Position numbers and translations under genes: made by a program. From Bacteroidota bacterium (lineage in GTDB: Bacteria > Bacteroidota > Bacteroidia > Chitinophagales > Chitinophagaceae): a DNA stretch of 61,076 nucleotides. Under the pieces are notes generated by a model that did no database searches, was not told the DNA's origin, and worked only from the letters and a program-made list of their open reading frames with translations. This document shows positions 33,950-42,586 of the stretch, one piece after another. Position 1 is the stretch's first letter, and each line of letters starts with the position of its first letter. Where the stretch lies: contig JABDDT010000011.1 of the NCBI GenBank assembly GCA_013287475.1, positions 1 to 61,076 on the forward strand, in the 5' to 3' direction.

Positions 33950-34228
33950 ATGAAACCAGAGGGAAATAAAGGTCCTAAAAAGACTGTGAAAGCTAAGCTT
34001 GATAAAGAAGATCAATTAAAAAGGCTTGGTGTGAGGATTAAAAAGCTCAGAATTGATGCTGGTTATTCCAGTTATGAATATTTTGCCTACGATCATGATA
34101 TATCAAGAGCTCAATTCGGAAGATATGAACAAGGTCATGATATACGATTTAGTTCATTAATAAAGGTTATCAATGCATTCGGAATGACGCTTCCTGAATT
34201 CTTCAGTGAAGGTTTTGATAAAAAGTAA
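33950..34228 (+). CDS. XRE-type helix-turn-helix regulator
   Basis: A 92-aa DNA-binding protein. After a basic tail (NKGPKKTVKAKLDK), residues 25-85 form an XRE/Cro fold: RLGVRIKKLRIDAGYSSYEYFAYDHDISRAQFGRYEQGHDIRFSSLIKVINAFGMTLPEFF, with the recognition helix around SRAQFGRYEQG. It has no sensor or toxin domain. It is divergent from the ECF sigma gene (128 bases between starts) and convergent with an AraC gene (8-base gap). It could regulate the sigma factor; otherwise its target is unknown. The family is common as single-copy regulators in Bacteroidota. Confidence 0.85.
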   Translation: MKPEGNKGPKKTVKAKLDKEDQLKRLGVRIKKLRIDAGYSSYEYFAYDHDISRAQFGRYEQGHDIRFSSLIKVINAFGMTLPEFFSEGFDKK

Positions 34229-34236
34229 GTATTATT

Positions 34237-35136
34237 TTAACTTTCTGACAACCTCATCCTCATCCCTCTTATTTCCTGGTAGTATTTTCGGTGATTCAAC
34301 GGTGTTCGCCGGGCGATATGCTTAAAATGCCGGTTGAAGTTTGAAAAATTATTAAAGCCGCATTCATAACAGATATCCGCTACAGGTTTATCCGATTCAG
34401 CCAGCAGTTTACAAGCGTGACCGATTCGAACTTCAATAAGAAACCGTGAAAAAGTTTTTTTTATCCTGGATTTGAAATATCTGCAGAAACCATTGGGTGT
34501 AAGATGGGCGACTTTCGCAATCTGTTCAAGGCTGATCTCTTTCGAGAAATTATTCAGTATATACTGGTAAATAGTATTAAGCCTTTCCGCTTCCAAAGCA
34601 CTGTATTGAAAAGTCAATCCTTCGCTGCAGATCGTCTTTGTCTGTTGCGATTCTGCTATCGTATGTAATATTTGCAATAATAAAATAATCCGTTCGCTGT
34701 TCCTGGCGGTGACAAGCTTACGCATTAAATTTCCTACCGATATTCCCGTCTCTTCTTTTACCCGAACTCCCATCTGCGCTTTTTGAAAGAGACTCAACAG
34801 AGAACTGTTTTCAGGAAGTTTAAAAAATCCGGGTCCAAAACATTCGGGCAAAAAATGAATGATGATGGCTTCCACTTTCAGTTTGGAACCCTTAATCAGA
34901 AATTTTTCATCACAACGCCATAAATGCGGCAGGTTAGCTCCAATCAGGATTAAATCGTTGTTCTTGAAATGATGTATACTATCACCGATAAACTGTCTGC
35001 CTGTCGCCTCAATAATATATACCAGTTCTATTTCAGGATGGTAATGCCATTTATTATAAAAGAATGAAACGATGTCATACCGCACACTAAATGAATGCTC
35101 ATCTTCCTTCGGAATCTTTAATAAATGCGGTTTCAT
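34237..35136 (-). CDS. AraC-family regulator with N-terminal cupin
   Basis: A 299-aa regulator. The N-terminal part is a cupin sensor (HYHPEIELVYIIEATGRQFIGDSIHHFKNNDLILIGANLPHLW, with paired His residues). The C-terminal part holds two HTH motifs: ISLEQIAKVAHLTPNGFCRYFKSRIKKTFSRFLIEVRIGHA and VADICYECGFNNFSNFNRHFK. Cupin-AraC proteins usually sense sugars or related metabolites. It is divergent from ppsA-fbp, with 145 bases between starts, so control of these gluconeogenic genes is the simplest hypothesis. A role elsewhere is possible. Confidence 0.92.
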   Translation of the reverse strand: MKPHLLKIPKEDEHSFSVRYDIVSFFYNKWHYHPEIELVYIIEATGRQFIGDSIHHFKNNDLILIGANLPHLWRCDEKFLIKGSKLKVEAIIIHFLPECFGPGFFKLPENSSLLSLFQKAQMGVRVKEETGISVGNLMRKLVTARNSERIILLLQILHTIAESQQTKTICSEGLTFQYSALEAERLNTIYQYILNNFSKEISLEQIAKVAHLTPNGFCRYFKSRIKKTFSRFLIEVRIGHACKLLAESDKPVADICYECGFNNFSNFNRHFKHIARRTPLNHRKYYQEIRGMRMRLSES

Positions 35137-35250
35137 GGTTAAACATTATTAATATTATAATGATGTATATCGTACACTACAATACCCATATAGGTTAAGA
35201 TAGTACAAAAACCTGTCAAATAGGAGCCATAGGTTCAGATACGGCCAATA

Positions 35251-35258
35251 TATTTTTG
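35251..35258 (+). promoter_or_regulatory. Possible Bacteroidota -7 box (TATTTTTG) upstream of ppsA
   Basis: The string matches the TAnnTTTG consensus of Bacteroidota primary promoters and ends 23 bases before the ppsA ATG, giving a short leader. I do not see a good -33 TTTG at the right distance. Confidence 0.3.
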
Positions 35259-35281
35259 TCCATCATTTTTAAAAATAAAAT

Positions 35282-37705
35282 ATGGAAGAGAAATTTATCC
35301 TGGGCCTTGATCAGGCGGGTATTGAAGACATAACTCGTGTGGGTGGTAAGAATGCTTCACTCGGAGAAATGATCCGTCACCTGAGTATACTTGGCATTCG
35401 TATACCGGCAGGTTTTATTATCACGGTAGATGCTTACCAGGTTTTCATTTCAGAGAATCAACTGGAAGATAAAATAACTGCTCTCATTTCAGAGATAGAT
35501 TACCATAATATGGAATCATTGAGAAGGGCAGGACTCCAGATCAGAAGCCTGATCCGCAATTCCAAATTTCCACCGGAACTCAGTAAAAAGATCATTGATG
35601 CATATTACCGTTTGTCTGCCGAATACGGACAGGAGACGACTGATGTGGCGGTAAGATCATCTGCTACCGCAGAAGATATGCCGGACGCAAGTTTTGCTGG
35701 TCAGCAGGAAACATATCTGAATGTACGCGGACCGGCCGCCATCATGGATTCTGTCCGCAATTGTTTTGCTTCATTATTCACCGATCGGGCCATCAGCTAT
35801 CGTCAGAATTTCGGATATGATCATTTTGCCATCTCGATTTCTATATGCGTGCAAAAAATGGTGCGTTCTGATCTCGGAAGTTCAGGAGTCGCTTTTTCAC
35901 TGGATACTGAATCCGGTTTCAGGGATGTAGTGGTAATCAATGGCATTTTTGGCTTAGGAGAAATGATCGTTCAGGGAAGTATTTCTCCCGATGAATTCAT
36001 CGTTTTTAAACCTGCACTAAAAGAAAATTTTGTTCCGATCATCGAAAAGAAACTGGGACTAAAGGATCATATGATGGTTTATGGAGACGATCCCGACGAA
36101 AGAGTGAAAATTATTCCCATAGATAAATCTGCACAAAATAAATTCTGCCTGAATGATGAGAAAATTTTGCAGCTCGCGAAGTGGGTTGTGATCATTGAAA
36201 AATATTATTCAGGATTGAAAGACCACTGGTGCCCCATGGATATAGAGTGGGCGGTCGATGGGATTACCAACCAGTTATTTATTGTACAAGCCAGACCTGA
36301 AACCATTCATTCGCGTAAGGATCATGGAAAACTGATCGAATATGTTATGCAGTCACATTTGTCAAAACCAATATTGAAAGGTATTGCTGTAGGAGATCAG
36401 ATCGGAACAGGAAAAGTCAAGATCATGTATTCGCTTGATAAAAGATTGTCGGAAGGAATTGAATTCCAGGCGGGCGATGTATTGGTGACTGATATGACGG
36501 ATCCGGACTGGGAACCCATCATGAAAATCGCTTCTGCCATCATCACTAACAAAGGGGGGCGTACCTGTCACGCAGCCATCATTGCCAGGGAAATGGGCGT
36601 TCCCGCCATCGTTGGTTGCCAGAATGCGACGAACATATTAACCGATGGTATGGAAATAACCGCAAGTTGCGGAGAAGGCGATACAGGATTAGTCTATTCC
36701 GGAAATCTTGCTTTCGATATTGTGGAGACAAGACTGGATGAACTTCCGGAAATTCAAACCAAACTGATGCTGAATGTTGCGTCTCCTTCCATGGCTTTCC
36801 GTTTTTCACATATTCCGAATGCGGGAGTAGGATTGGCAAGAGAGGAATTCATCATTAACAACTATATCGGTATTCATCCGATGGCCCTGCTCACGCATAA
36901 AAATCTGAAGGATGAGGTTTTGTCAGCAAATATTAAATCAGCTATCCGGGGTTTTGAAAACGAAGAACAGTTTTTTATTCAAAAGCTTTCATTTGGCATT
37001 GCAAAAATTGCCGCTGCCTTTTTCCCAAATACAGTGATTGTCCGATTTTCCGATTTTAAAACGAATGAATACCGTAATCTCATGGGAGGCGAACATTTTG
37101 AACCACTCGAAGAAAATCCAATGATCGGATGGCGTGGCGCTTCGAGATATTATTCAGCATCTTACAGGCAGGCGTTTGAAATGGAATGCAAAGCCATTCA
37201 TCAAGTGCGCGAAAAAATGGGACTCAAAAATGTGGCCGTAATGATTCCATTCTGTCGTACGGTGGAAGAATTGAAGAAAGTTACCCATATCATGTCGCAG
37301 CATGGGTTGGAAAAAGGGAAAGCAGGTTTGGAATTATACCTGATGGCGGAAATTCCTTCGAATATTATTATGGCCCGTGAATTTGCTGAACATATTACTG
37401 GTTTTTCCATTGGCTCAAATGACCTGACCCAGCTTACCCTGGGACTGGACCGTGATTCTGCACTGGTTGCTCACTTGTATGACGAGCGCAACGAAGCAGT
37501 AAAGCGCATGTTGAAAATATTGATCCGTCAGGCTAAATCAGCTGGCGTAAAGGTTGGAATTTGTGGCCAGGGTCCATCAGACCATCCCGACTTCGCACAA
37601 TTTCTTGTTGAAGCAGGCATCGATTCGATTTCTGTCACACCTGATTCAGTAATTAAAACGATGAAAGCAATTCATTCAATTGAAGCAAAGCTTCAATTGG
37701 CCTAA
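35282..37705 (+). CDS. ppsA: Phosphoenolpyruvate synthase
   Basis: An 807-aa cytosolic enzyme that converts pyruvate, ATP and water to PEP, AMP and phosphate, the entry step of gluconeogenesis from pyruvate. The N-terminal ATP-binding domain opens with VGGKNASLGEMI and contains VAVRSSATAEDMPDASFAGQQE. The swivelling domain has the phosphohistidine motif GGRTCHAAIIARE (His430). The C-terminal PEP-binding TIM barrel has GIGSNDLTQL in the variant FSIGSNDLTQLTLGLDRDS, and GICGQGPSDHPDF with the catalytic Cys. The length is normal. fbp follows after a 112-base repeat-containing gap. Confidence 0.97.
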   Translation: MEEKFILGLDQAGIEDITRVGGKNASLGEMIRHLSILGIRIPAGFIITVDAYQVFISENQLEDKITALISEIDYHNMESLRRAGLQIRSLIRNSKFPPELSKKIIDAYYRLSAEYGQETTDVAVRSSATAEDMPDASFAGQQETYLNVRGPAAIMDSVRNCFASLFTDRAISYRQNFGYDHFAISISICVQKMVRSDLGSSGVAFSLDTESGFRDVVVINGIFGLGEMIVQGSISPDEFIVFKPALKENFVPIIEKKLGLKDHMMVYGDDPDERVKIIPIDKSAQNKFCLNDEKILQLAKWVVIIEKYYSGLKDHWCPMDIEWAVDGITNQLFIVQARPETIHSRKDHGKLIEYVMQSHLSKPILKGIAVGDQIGTGKVKIMYSLDKRLSEGIEFQAGDVLVTDMTDPDWEPIMKIASAIITNKGGRTCHAAIIAREMGVPAIVGCQNATNILTDGMEITASCGEGDTGLVYSGNLAFDIVETRLDELPEIQTKLMLNVASPSMAFRFSHIPNAGVGLAREEFIINNYIGIHPMALLTHKNLKDEVLSANIKSAIRGFENEEQFFIQKLSFGIAKIAAAFFPNTVIVRFSDFKTNEYRNLMGGEHFEPLEENPMIGWRGASRYYSASYRQAFEMECKAIHQVREKMGLKNVAVMIPFCRTVEELKKVTHIMSQHGLEKGKAGLELYLMAEIPSNIIMAREFAEHITGFSIGSNDLTQLTLGLDRDSALVAHLYDERNEAVKRMLKILIRQAKSAGVKVGICGQGPSDHPDFAQFLVEAGIDSISVTPDSVIKTMKAIHSIEAKLQLA

Positions 37706-37736
37706 AGCTTAAAGCTTAAAGCCTAAAGCTTAACGC
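37699..37736 (+). repeat. Left arm of an imperfect inverted repeat of AAGCTTAAAGCC units
   Basis: Short units of the type TTAAAGC and CTAAAGC begin at the ppsA stop codon. The reverse complement of this arm is found, slightly diverged, at 37781-37815, just before fbp. It is A/T/G/C-balanced and non-coding. Confidence 0.65.
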
Positions 37737-37780
37737 TAATATTTATCAAAATGAATATCATTAATAATTATTTACATAAA

Positions 37781-37815
37781 AACGCTTTAAGCTTTAGGCT
37801 TTAGGCTTTGGGCCT
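37781..37815 (-). repeat. Right arm of the AAGCTTAAAGCC inverted repeat
   Basis: CGCTTTAAGCTTTAGGCTTT-type units that pair with the left arm at 37699-37736 across a 44-base AT-rich loop. The arm ends 3 bases before the fbp start codon, so the folded structure would mask the region where a ribosome binds. Confidence 0.65.
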
Positions 37816-37817
37816 CT

Positions 37818-38819
37818 ATGATGATCAACAGAAACATACTAACCCTGGAGGAATTCAGAAAACAGGAACTGCGTTTTCTTTCTCACGCAACCGGAGAACT
37901 GAGCAATCTGCTTCGGGATATTGCGTTGGCTGCAAAAAGAGTGAATGTCGAAGTGAATAAAGCAGGCCTCGAGGACATTTTGGGTGATACGGGAAAAACA
38001 AATGTTCAGGGTGAAGGTGTTCAGAGGCTGGACGAATATGCCAATGCGGAATTCATGGCCGTTCTTCGGAGGGGAATCAGTTGTGCGGGTATCGCATCAG
38101 AAGAGTTGGATGATTTTATTTGTTTTGATGAAGAACTTTGTAATCAGTCAAAATATGTAGTAGTCCTTGATCCGTTGGATGGGAGCAGTAACATTGATGT
38201 GAATATTTCCATCGGAACGATTTTCGGTATCTACCGGCGCAAATCACAAAAGGGCATTCCCTGCAGCAAAGAAGATTTTTTACAGAAAGGAGAAAACCTG
38301 GTAGCTGCGGGGTATATTATTTACGGATCATCTACCATGCTTGTATATGCTACACGCAGAGGAGTAAACGGTTTCACCCTGGATCCCTCCATTGGAGAAT
38401 TCACGATCAGTCACCCGGATATCAAATGCCCAAAAAATGGAAATGTATATTCTGTCAACCAGGGTAATTATTACAATTACGATCATGGGGTAAAAAAATT
38501 TATTGATTCTTGTCAGAAAAAATCAGGTTCTGACAGTTCTGCCTGTTCATTACGATATACAGGAACAATGGTTGCGGATATGCACCGTACCCTGTTGAAA
38601 GGTGGAATATTTTTATATCCTGCAACTGCTGATCATACAAAAGGAAAACTCAGGCTCGTATACGAATGCAATCCCTTTGCATTTATTTTAGAAATGGCGG
38701 GTGGTAAAGCAACTGAAGGAGAAAATAATATTCTTTGCATTCAACCGGAATCCCTGCATCAGCGAACTCCATTTTTTGCCGGAAGTTATCAAATGATGAA
38801 ATCTTTTTTATCAGATTGA
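37818..38819 (+). CDS. fbp: Class 1 fructose-1,6-bisphosphatase
   Basis: A 333-aa cytosolic phosphatase that hydrolyses fructose-1,6-bisphosphate to fructose-6-phosphate in gluconeogenesis. The metal-binding motif is DPLDGSSNIDVNISIGTIFGIYRR, Glu residues precede it in GIASEELDD, and the substrate-binding motifs SLRYTGTMVADMHRTLLKGGIFLYPA and KLRLVYECNPFAFILEMAGGKA are all present. The length is standard. It is downstream of ppsA in the same orientation, fitting a two-gene gluconeogenic unit under the divergent AraC regulator (inference). Confidence 0.97.
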   Translation: MMINRNILTLEEFRKQELRFLSHATGELSNLLRDIALAAKRVNVEVNKAGLEDILGDTGKTNVQGEGVQRLDEYANAEFMAVLRRGISCAGIASEELDDFICFDEELCNQSKYVVVLDPLDGSSNIDVNISIGTIFGIYRRKSQKGIPCSKEDFLQKGENLVAAGYIIYGSSTMLVYATRRGVNGFTLDPSIGEFTISHPDIKCPKNGNVYSVNQGNYYNYDHGVKKFIDSCQKKSGSDSSACSLRYTGTMVADMHRTLLKGGIFLYPATADHTKGKLRLVYECNPFAFILEMAGGKATEGENNILCIQPESLHQRTPFFAGSYQMMKSFLSD

Positions 38820-38869
38820 TATCTCTATCCTCATTTAGGTAAACATCTAAGAGCTCTGCTCAGTATTCA

Positions 38870-38924
38870 AATTGTTAGTATTTCTATTTAACGGTTAAAC
38901 TGTCCTTTTAACCGTATAACAATT
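38870..38924. repeat. Nested dyad downstream of fbp
   Basis: Outer arms AATTGTTA (38870-38877) and TAACAATT (38917-38924) enclose inner arms ACGGTTAAA (38891-38899) and TTTAACCGT (38907-38915). Both pairs are perfect and would form a long two-part hairpin. It lacks a T-tract. It may be an RNA element ending the fbp transcript or an operator for the sulfatase gene. Confidence 0.5.
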
Positions 38925-39024
38925 CAAAGGGACTGGTTTAATCATACCTTACCAATCCTATGATTTCTAAATACAAATTCCTTCTTTCATATCTATCGTT
39001 ATTAATCACTAAATTCAAATACAT

Positions 39025-40659
39025 ATGCCAAGTCTTAAGAAAAAATTTATTGAATTATTAAGAATAGCGCCTGCGTTATTATTAATATTTTTTGCAGTTC
39101 CCTTAGAAGCACAAAAGAAACCTAATATCGTTGTCATCATGGGTGATGATATCGGATGGCTGAATATGGGTTGTTACAACCAGGGCCTTATGGCGACAAG
39201 GACTCCAAACCTGGATAAAATCGCTTCAGAAGGGATGCGGTTTACTGATTACTATGCCGAAGCAAGTTGCACAGCCGGACGTGCAAATTTCATTACCGGT
39301 GAATTACCAATTCGTACAGGTATGACAACGGTCGGTCAGGCGGGGGCATCTGTTGGAATTCCAGCTGAAGCTGTTACAATTGCAACGGCTCTAAAATCCA
39401 TGGGATATGCAACTGGCCAGTTTGGAAAGAATCATTTGGGGGATAAGAACGAATTTCTGCCAACTGTTCACGGATTCGATGAATTTTTTGGTTACCTCTA
39501 TCACCTGGATGCGATGGAAGATCCCTGCCATCCTGCTTATCCACAAAATTTACTGAACCAGGTCGGGCCTCGTAATATGGTTCATTCCTGGGCGACAACT
39601 ACAGATGATGCTACAGAAATGCCGCGTTGGGGTAAGGTTGGTAAACAAAAAATAGAAGATGCGGGTGCTATGTGTCCGAAAAGAATGGAAACTGTAGATG
39701 ATGAAATACTTGATGCGTCATTAAAATTCGTTGACAAGGCAAGGGCCAGCAATAAACCATTTTTCCTGTGGCTGAATCCTACCCGTATGCATGTAACTAC
39801 CCATTTATCTCCCAAATATGAAGCGATGCGCAATTCAGAAAACGGTTGGACTATTCATGAAGCAGGCATGGCGCAGTTGGATGATATCGTGGGAACCGTA
39901 ATGAAATATCTGAAGGACAATGGACTGGATGATAATACCATCGTTGTATTTACAACCGATAATGGGACAGAAAATTTCACGTGGCCTGATGGGGGACAAA
40001 CACCTTTCGCAGCTGGGAAAGGAACAGGATTTGAAGGCGGATTCCGCGCACCAGCCCTGCTTCGCTGGCCTGGTCATGTTCCAGCGGGCAAGGTGGAAAA
40101 TGGCATTTTCTCCGGACTGGACTGGTTTCCTACATTTCTGGCGGCAGCAGGTGATCCAAATATTGCAAGTGAACTTGTAAAAGGAAAATCAATAGAAGGG
40201 ATGAATTATAAAGTTCATCTGGACGGTTACGATCAAACAGCTTTAATCACGGGTAAAGGACCATCAAACCGGCATGAAATATTCTATTTCACTGAAGGAA
40301 CACTGGCAGCCATACGCGTTGATGATTATAAATATCGTTTTATTGACCAGCCTGGCGGCTGGATAGGTACTACAGTAAAACCAGATATGCCATTACTGGT
40401 AAACCTTCGTCTTGATCCTCTGGAACGAACCATGTGGCCAAATGCTAATATGGGATCATACGAATACTTCAATTGGTTCCTGTATGAATTCTGGCGCTTC
40501 GTATTGGTTCAACAAACAATTGCAAAAGAAATTCCAACATTTCTCGAGTTTCCTCCAATGCAGAAAGGTGCAAGCTTTAATCTGGAAGCTTTGAAGGCTG
40601 AAATGGCAGCTAAGCAGGCACAGATTCAGGCAGCTATGGCAGGACAGGCAGGAAAATAA
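39025..40659 (+). CDS. Secreted sulfatase (arylsulfatase family)
   Basis: A 544-aa exported enzyme (signal peptide 1-30, PLEAQ) of the alkaline-phosphatase-like sulfatase family, which cleaves sulfate esters. Calcium ligands are MGDDIGWLNMG (Asp41, Asp42). The formylglycine motif is CTAGRANFITG (Cys82, C-x-A-x-R), followed by RTGMTTVG, GKNHLGD and the metal site TTDNGTEN. The C-terminal 60 residues are helix-rich with an Ala/Gln tail. Cys82 must be oxidised by a sulfatase-maturing enzyme, which is not encoded here. The substrate is unknown; no sulfated-glycan locus adjoins. Confidence 0.93.
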   Translation: MPSLKKKFIELLRIAPALLLIFFAVPLEAQKKPNIVVIMGDDIGWLNMGCYNQGLMATRTPNLDKIASEGMRFTDYYAEASCTAGRANFITGELPIRTGMTTVGQAGASVGIPAEAVTIATALKSMGYATGQFGKNHLGDKNEFLPTVHGFDEFFGYLYHLDAMEDPCHPAYPQNLLNQVGPRNMVHSWATTTDDATEMPRWGKVGKQKIEDAGAMCPKRMETVDDEILDASLKFVDKARASNKPFFLWLNPTRMHVTTHLSPKYEAMRNSENGWTIHEAGMAQLDDIVGTVMKYLKDNGLDDNTIVVFTTDNGTENFTWPDGGQTPFAAGKGTGFEGGFRAPALLRWPGHVPAGKVENGIFSGLDWFPTFLAAAGDPNIASELVKGKSIEGMNYKVHLDGYDQTALITGKGPSNRHEIFYFTEGTLAAIRVDDYKYRFIDQPGGWIGTTVKPDMPLLVNLRLDPLERTMWPNANMGSYEYFNWFLYEFWRFVLVQQTIAKEIPTFLEFPPMQKGASFNLEALKAEMAAKQAQIQAAMAGQAGK

Positions 40660-40712
40660 TTAGAAAGTATAAACATAAAGCAGCGTAGATTATAATCTGG
40701 TTATTATTAAAG

Positions 40713-40755
40713 AAATAATGCCTTATAAAAAAAATTTATAAGGCATTATTTTTTA
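40713..40755 (+). terminator. Rho-independent terminator after the sulfatase gene
   Basis: A 17-bp perfect stem (AAATAATGCCTTATAAA and its complement) with a five-A loop, followed by TTTTATTTT. It is also largely symmetrical for the opposite strand, but the T-run is on the plus side. Confidence 0.85.
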
Positions 40756-40767
40756 TTTTGTATACCC

Positions 40768-41478
40768 ATGAGATCAACTTTCGTATTCCTATTAATAACC
40801 CTGCTTTTTTCAGTCTCTGCACTGGCCCAATCTCAAATCAAACTAAAGAAAAAAGACAGGAAAAGAGATATAGAATTCGTGACAACCGATGGTACCATCA
40901 TTCTGCGATTGTCTGATTCAACCCCTCTGCATAGAGATAATTTTTTGCGACTGGTGAAAAGTCATTTTTATGACAGCCTGCTTTTCCATCGCGTGATACA
41001 GTATTTTATGATTCAATGCGGCGATCCAACAAGCAGGAACGCTTCTCCGGGCAAAGCCCTGGGAGATTCAAGTCCGCCTTATACCATCCCTGCAGAATTC
41101 AGGGTAACTCTTTTTCACAAACGGGGAGTACTTGCTGCCGCAAGAGAAAGCGATGATGTTAATCCCGAAAAAGCAAGCAGCTCCAGTCAGTTTTATATAG
41201 TTCAGGGGAAAAAATTTACAGACGCAGGACTTGATTCTGTTGAAATAAAAAGACTGAAAAGAAAAATACCAGATTATCAGAGAGAAATTTATAAAACACT
41301 CGGAGGAACGCCGCATCTCGATATGAACTATACAATTTTTGGAGAAGTCGTAACCGGCATGGAGACGGTCGATAAAATCGCTTCAGAACCAACAAGCAAA
41401 GGAGAGGACATGGACCGTCCTTTAAAGGATGCCCGTATACTAAGTTCAAAACTTATCAAAAGGAAAAACTACAATTAA
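40768..41478 (+). CDS. Secreted cyclophilin-type peptidyl-prolyl isomerase
   Basis: A 236-aa exported foldase with a signal peptide (residues 1-20, SALAQS). The cyclophilin core is clear: FVTTDGTIILRLSDSTPLHRDNFLRLVKSHFYDSLLFHRVIQYFMIQCGDP, with the Arg-containing FHRVI catalytic loop, then GVLAAARESDDVNPEKASSSSQFYIV and NYTIFGEVVTGMETVDKIA. A charged insertion (about 155-180, LKRKIPDYQREIYKTLGG) is common in Bacteroidota members. It speeds cis-trans proline isomerisation in the periplasm. The gene starts 12 bases after the terminator of the sulfatase gene. Confidence 0.92.
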   Translation: MRSTFVFLLITLLFSVSALAQSQIKLKKKDRKRDIEFVTTDGTIILRLSDSTPLHRDNFLRLVKSHFYDSLLFHRVIQYFMIQCGDPTSRNASPGKALGDSSPPYTIPAEFRVTLFHKRGVLAAARESDDVNPEKASSSSQFYIVQGKKFTDAGLDSVEIKRLKRKIPDYQREIYKTLGGTPHLDMNYTIFGEVVTGMETVDKIASEPTSKGEDMDRPLKDARILSSKLIKRKNYN

Positions 41479-41875
41479 GTAAGTTTCAAATCTTTAAAAA
41501 CTGTTAAAGAAAATTTGAGGGATAATTTCGAATTTAAAATTTCGGGACTTTCTAAAAAAGGAAAAGCACCAAGCCTTTTTCGTTACCTGACTTTCGTCTT
41601 GTACTTACTAGCCCGATGCTCCCTTGAGTTGTTACTCTCCTGTTACAGATTTCACTTCTCAACTGAGATCTTTCCATCTTGTTACAGATATCCGTTTCTC
41701 AATTATGAATCTAATGTACATTATCTGAATATCCGTTTCCAAATTTTTATTGATATGGTTTTGCACGCCTTTAGCACATAGTTTTCCACATTTTTTAAGT
41801 GATTGATAATCATATCAGGGAGTTGCAAATGGGAATTCTATAATTAGATAGCTTTACAATATTAATGATAGAATT
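41479..41875. other. Intergenic region with imperfect tandem repeats
   Basis: 397 bases between the cyclophilin and flavin-reductase genes. An 88-codon frame (41515-41781) exists but starts with a weak codon and its composition is not protein-like. The DNA instead shows imperfect direct repeats around TGTTACAGAT (separate entry). No gene or RNA is supported. Confidence 0.5.
41641..41708. repeat. Imperfect direct repeat, unit about 39 bases
   Basis: TGTTACAGAT begins at 41641 and again at 41680, followed in each case by a similar string (TTCACTTCTCAACTGA and ATCCGTTTCTCAATTATGA). A more diverged TTGTTACTCTC lies just upstream. It has no coding sense. Confidence 0.45.
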
Positions 41876-42541
41876 ATGGAGCATGTAGTCAGGATAATCG
41901 AAATTTTTCAGGTAACCCACGATGTAAAGTGTTTCAGAACTGAAAAACCTAAAGGATATGAATTCCAGCCGGGGCAGGCGAACGATTTATCGATTAATAA
42001 ACCCGGAATCGAAAATGAAACCAGGCCCTTTACTTTCACCGCGTTGACGAAAGAGCCATACCTGGAATTCACCATTAAACGATATGCAGATCATCATGGT
42101 ATAACGGATAAATTACATCAATTAAAACCGGGTGATGAATTGATAGTCAGGGATCCCTGGGGAGCTATAGAATACAGGGGACCAGGTTATTTTATTGCCG
42201 GCGGAGCAGGCATTACTCCTTTTATTGCCATACTGCGCAGCCTGCATCATAATAATAAAATAGAGAATAATATTCTTTTTTTCTCCAATAAAAAATCAGC
42301 TGATATTATTTATGAAAAAGAATTAAAGGAAATTCTCGGGAATAACGTCATTTTTATTTTGACCAGGGACGGTTTAAAAGGTTTTGAAAACAGGCGGATT
42401 GATGAACAATTTATCAGAAAGAATATTACTGATTTTAGCCGGCATTTTTATATCTGCGGACCCGATCCAATGGTAAATGAACTCGTGGCTACCCTTCAAA
42501 AAACCGGCGCTTCAACAGAAGCCCTTATATTCGAGAAATGA
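41876..42541 (+). CDS. Ferredoxin-NADP reductase-like flavin reductase
   Basis: A 221-aa cytosolic oxidoreductase of the FNR superfamily. The FAD domain has RPFTFTAL (the R-x-Y/F-S/T-x-x-S/A motif) and GDELIVRDPWG. The NAD(P) domain has FIAGGAGITPFIAILR, then FFSNKKSADIIYEKEL and the C-terminal FYICGPDPMVNEL (Cys-Gly-x-x-x-M). No Fe-S cluster domain is fused, so it probably reduces a separate ferredoxin, flavodoxin or small molecule with NAD(P)H. It is isolated, with about 400 non-coding bases before it. The electron partner is not identifiable here. Confidence 0.88.
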   Translation: MEHVVRIIEIFQVTHDVKCFRTEKPKGYEFQPGQANDLSINKPGIENETRPFTFTALTKEPYLEFTIKRYADHHGITDKLHQLKPGDELIVRDPWGAIEYRGPGYFIAGGAGITPFIAILRSLHHNNKIENNILFFSNKKSADIIYEKELKEILGNNVIFILTRDGLKGFENRRIDEQFIRKNITDFSRHFYICGPDPMVNELVATLQKTGASTEALIFEK

Positions 42542-42586
42542 TGTTAGTCAGTGGATGTAGAAAACATCTGTATGATATAATTTTCG

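Noticed and set aside
41515-41781. 88-codon open frame with hydrophobic stretch
   Set aside because: It begins at a weak TTG, overlaps imperfect tandem repeats, and its Leu/Tyr/Cys mix follows from the repeat DNA rather than a protein family.
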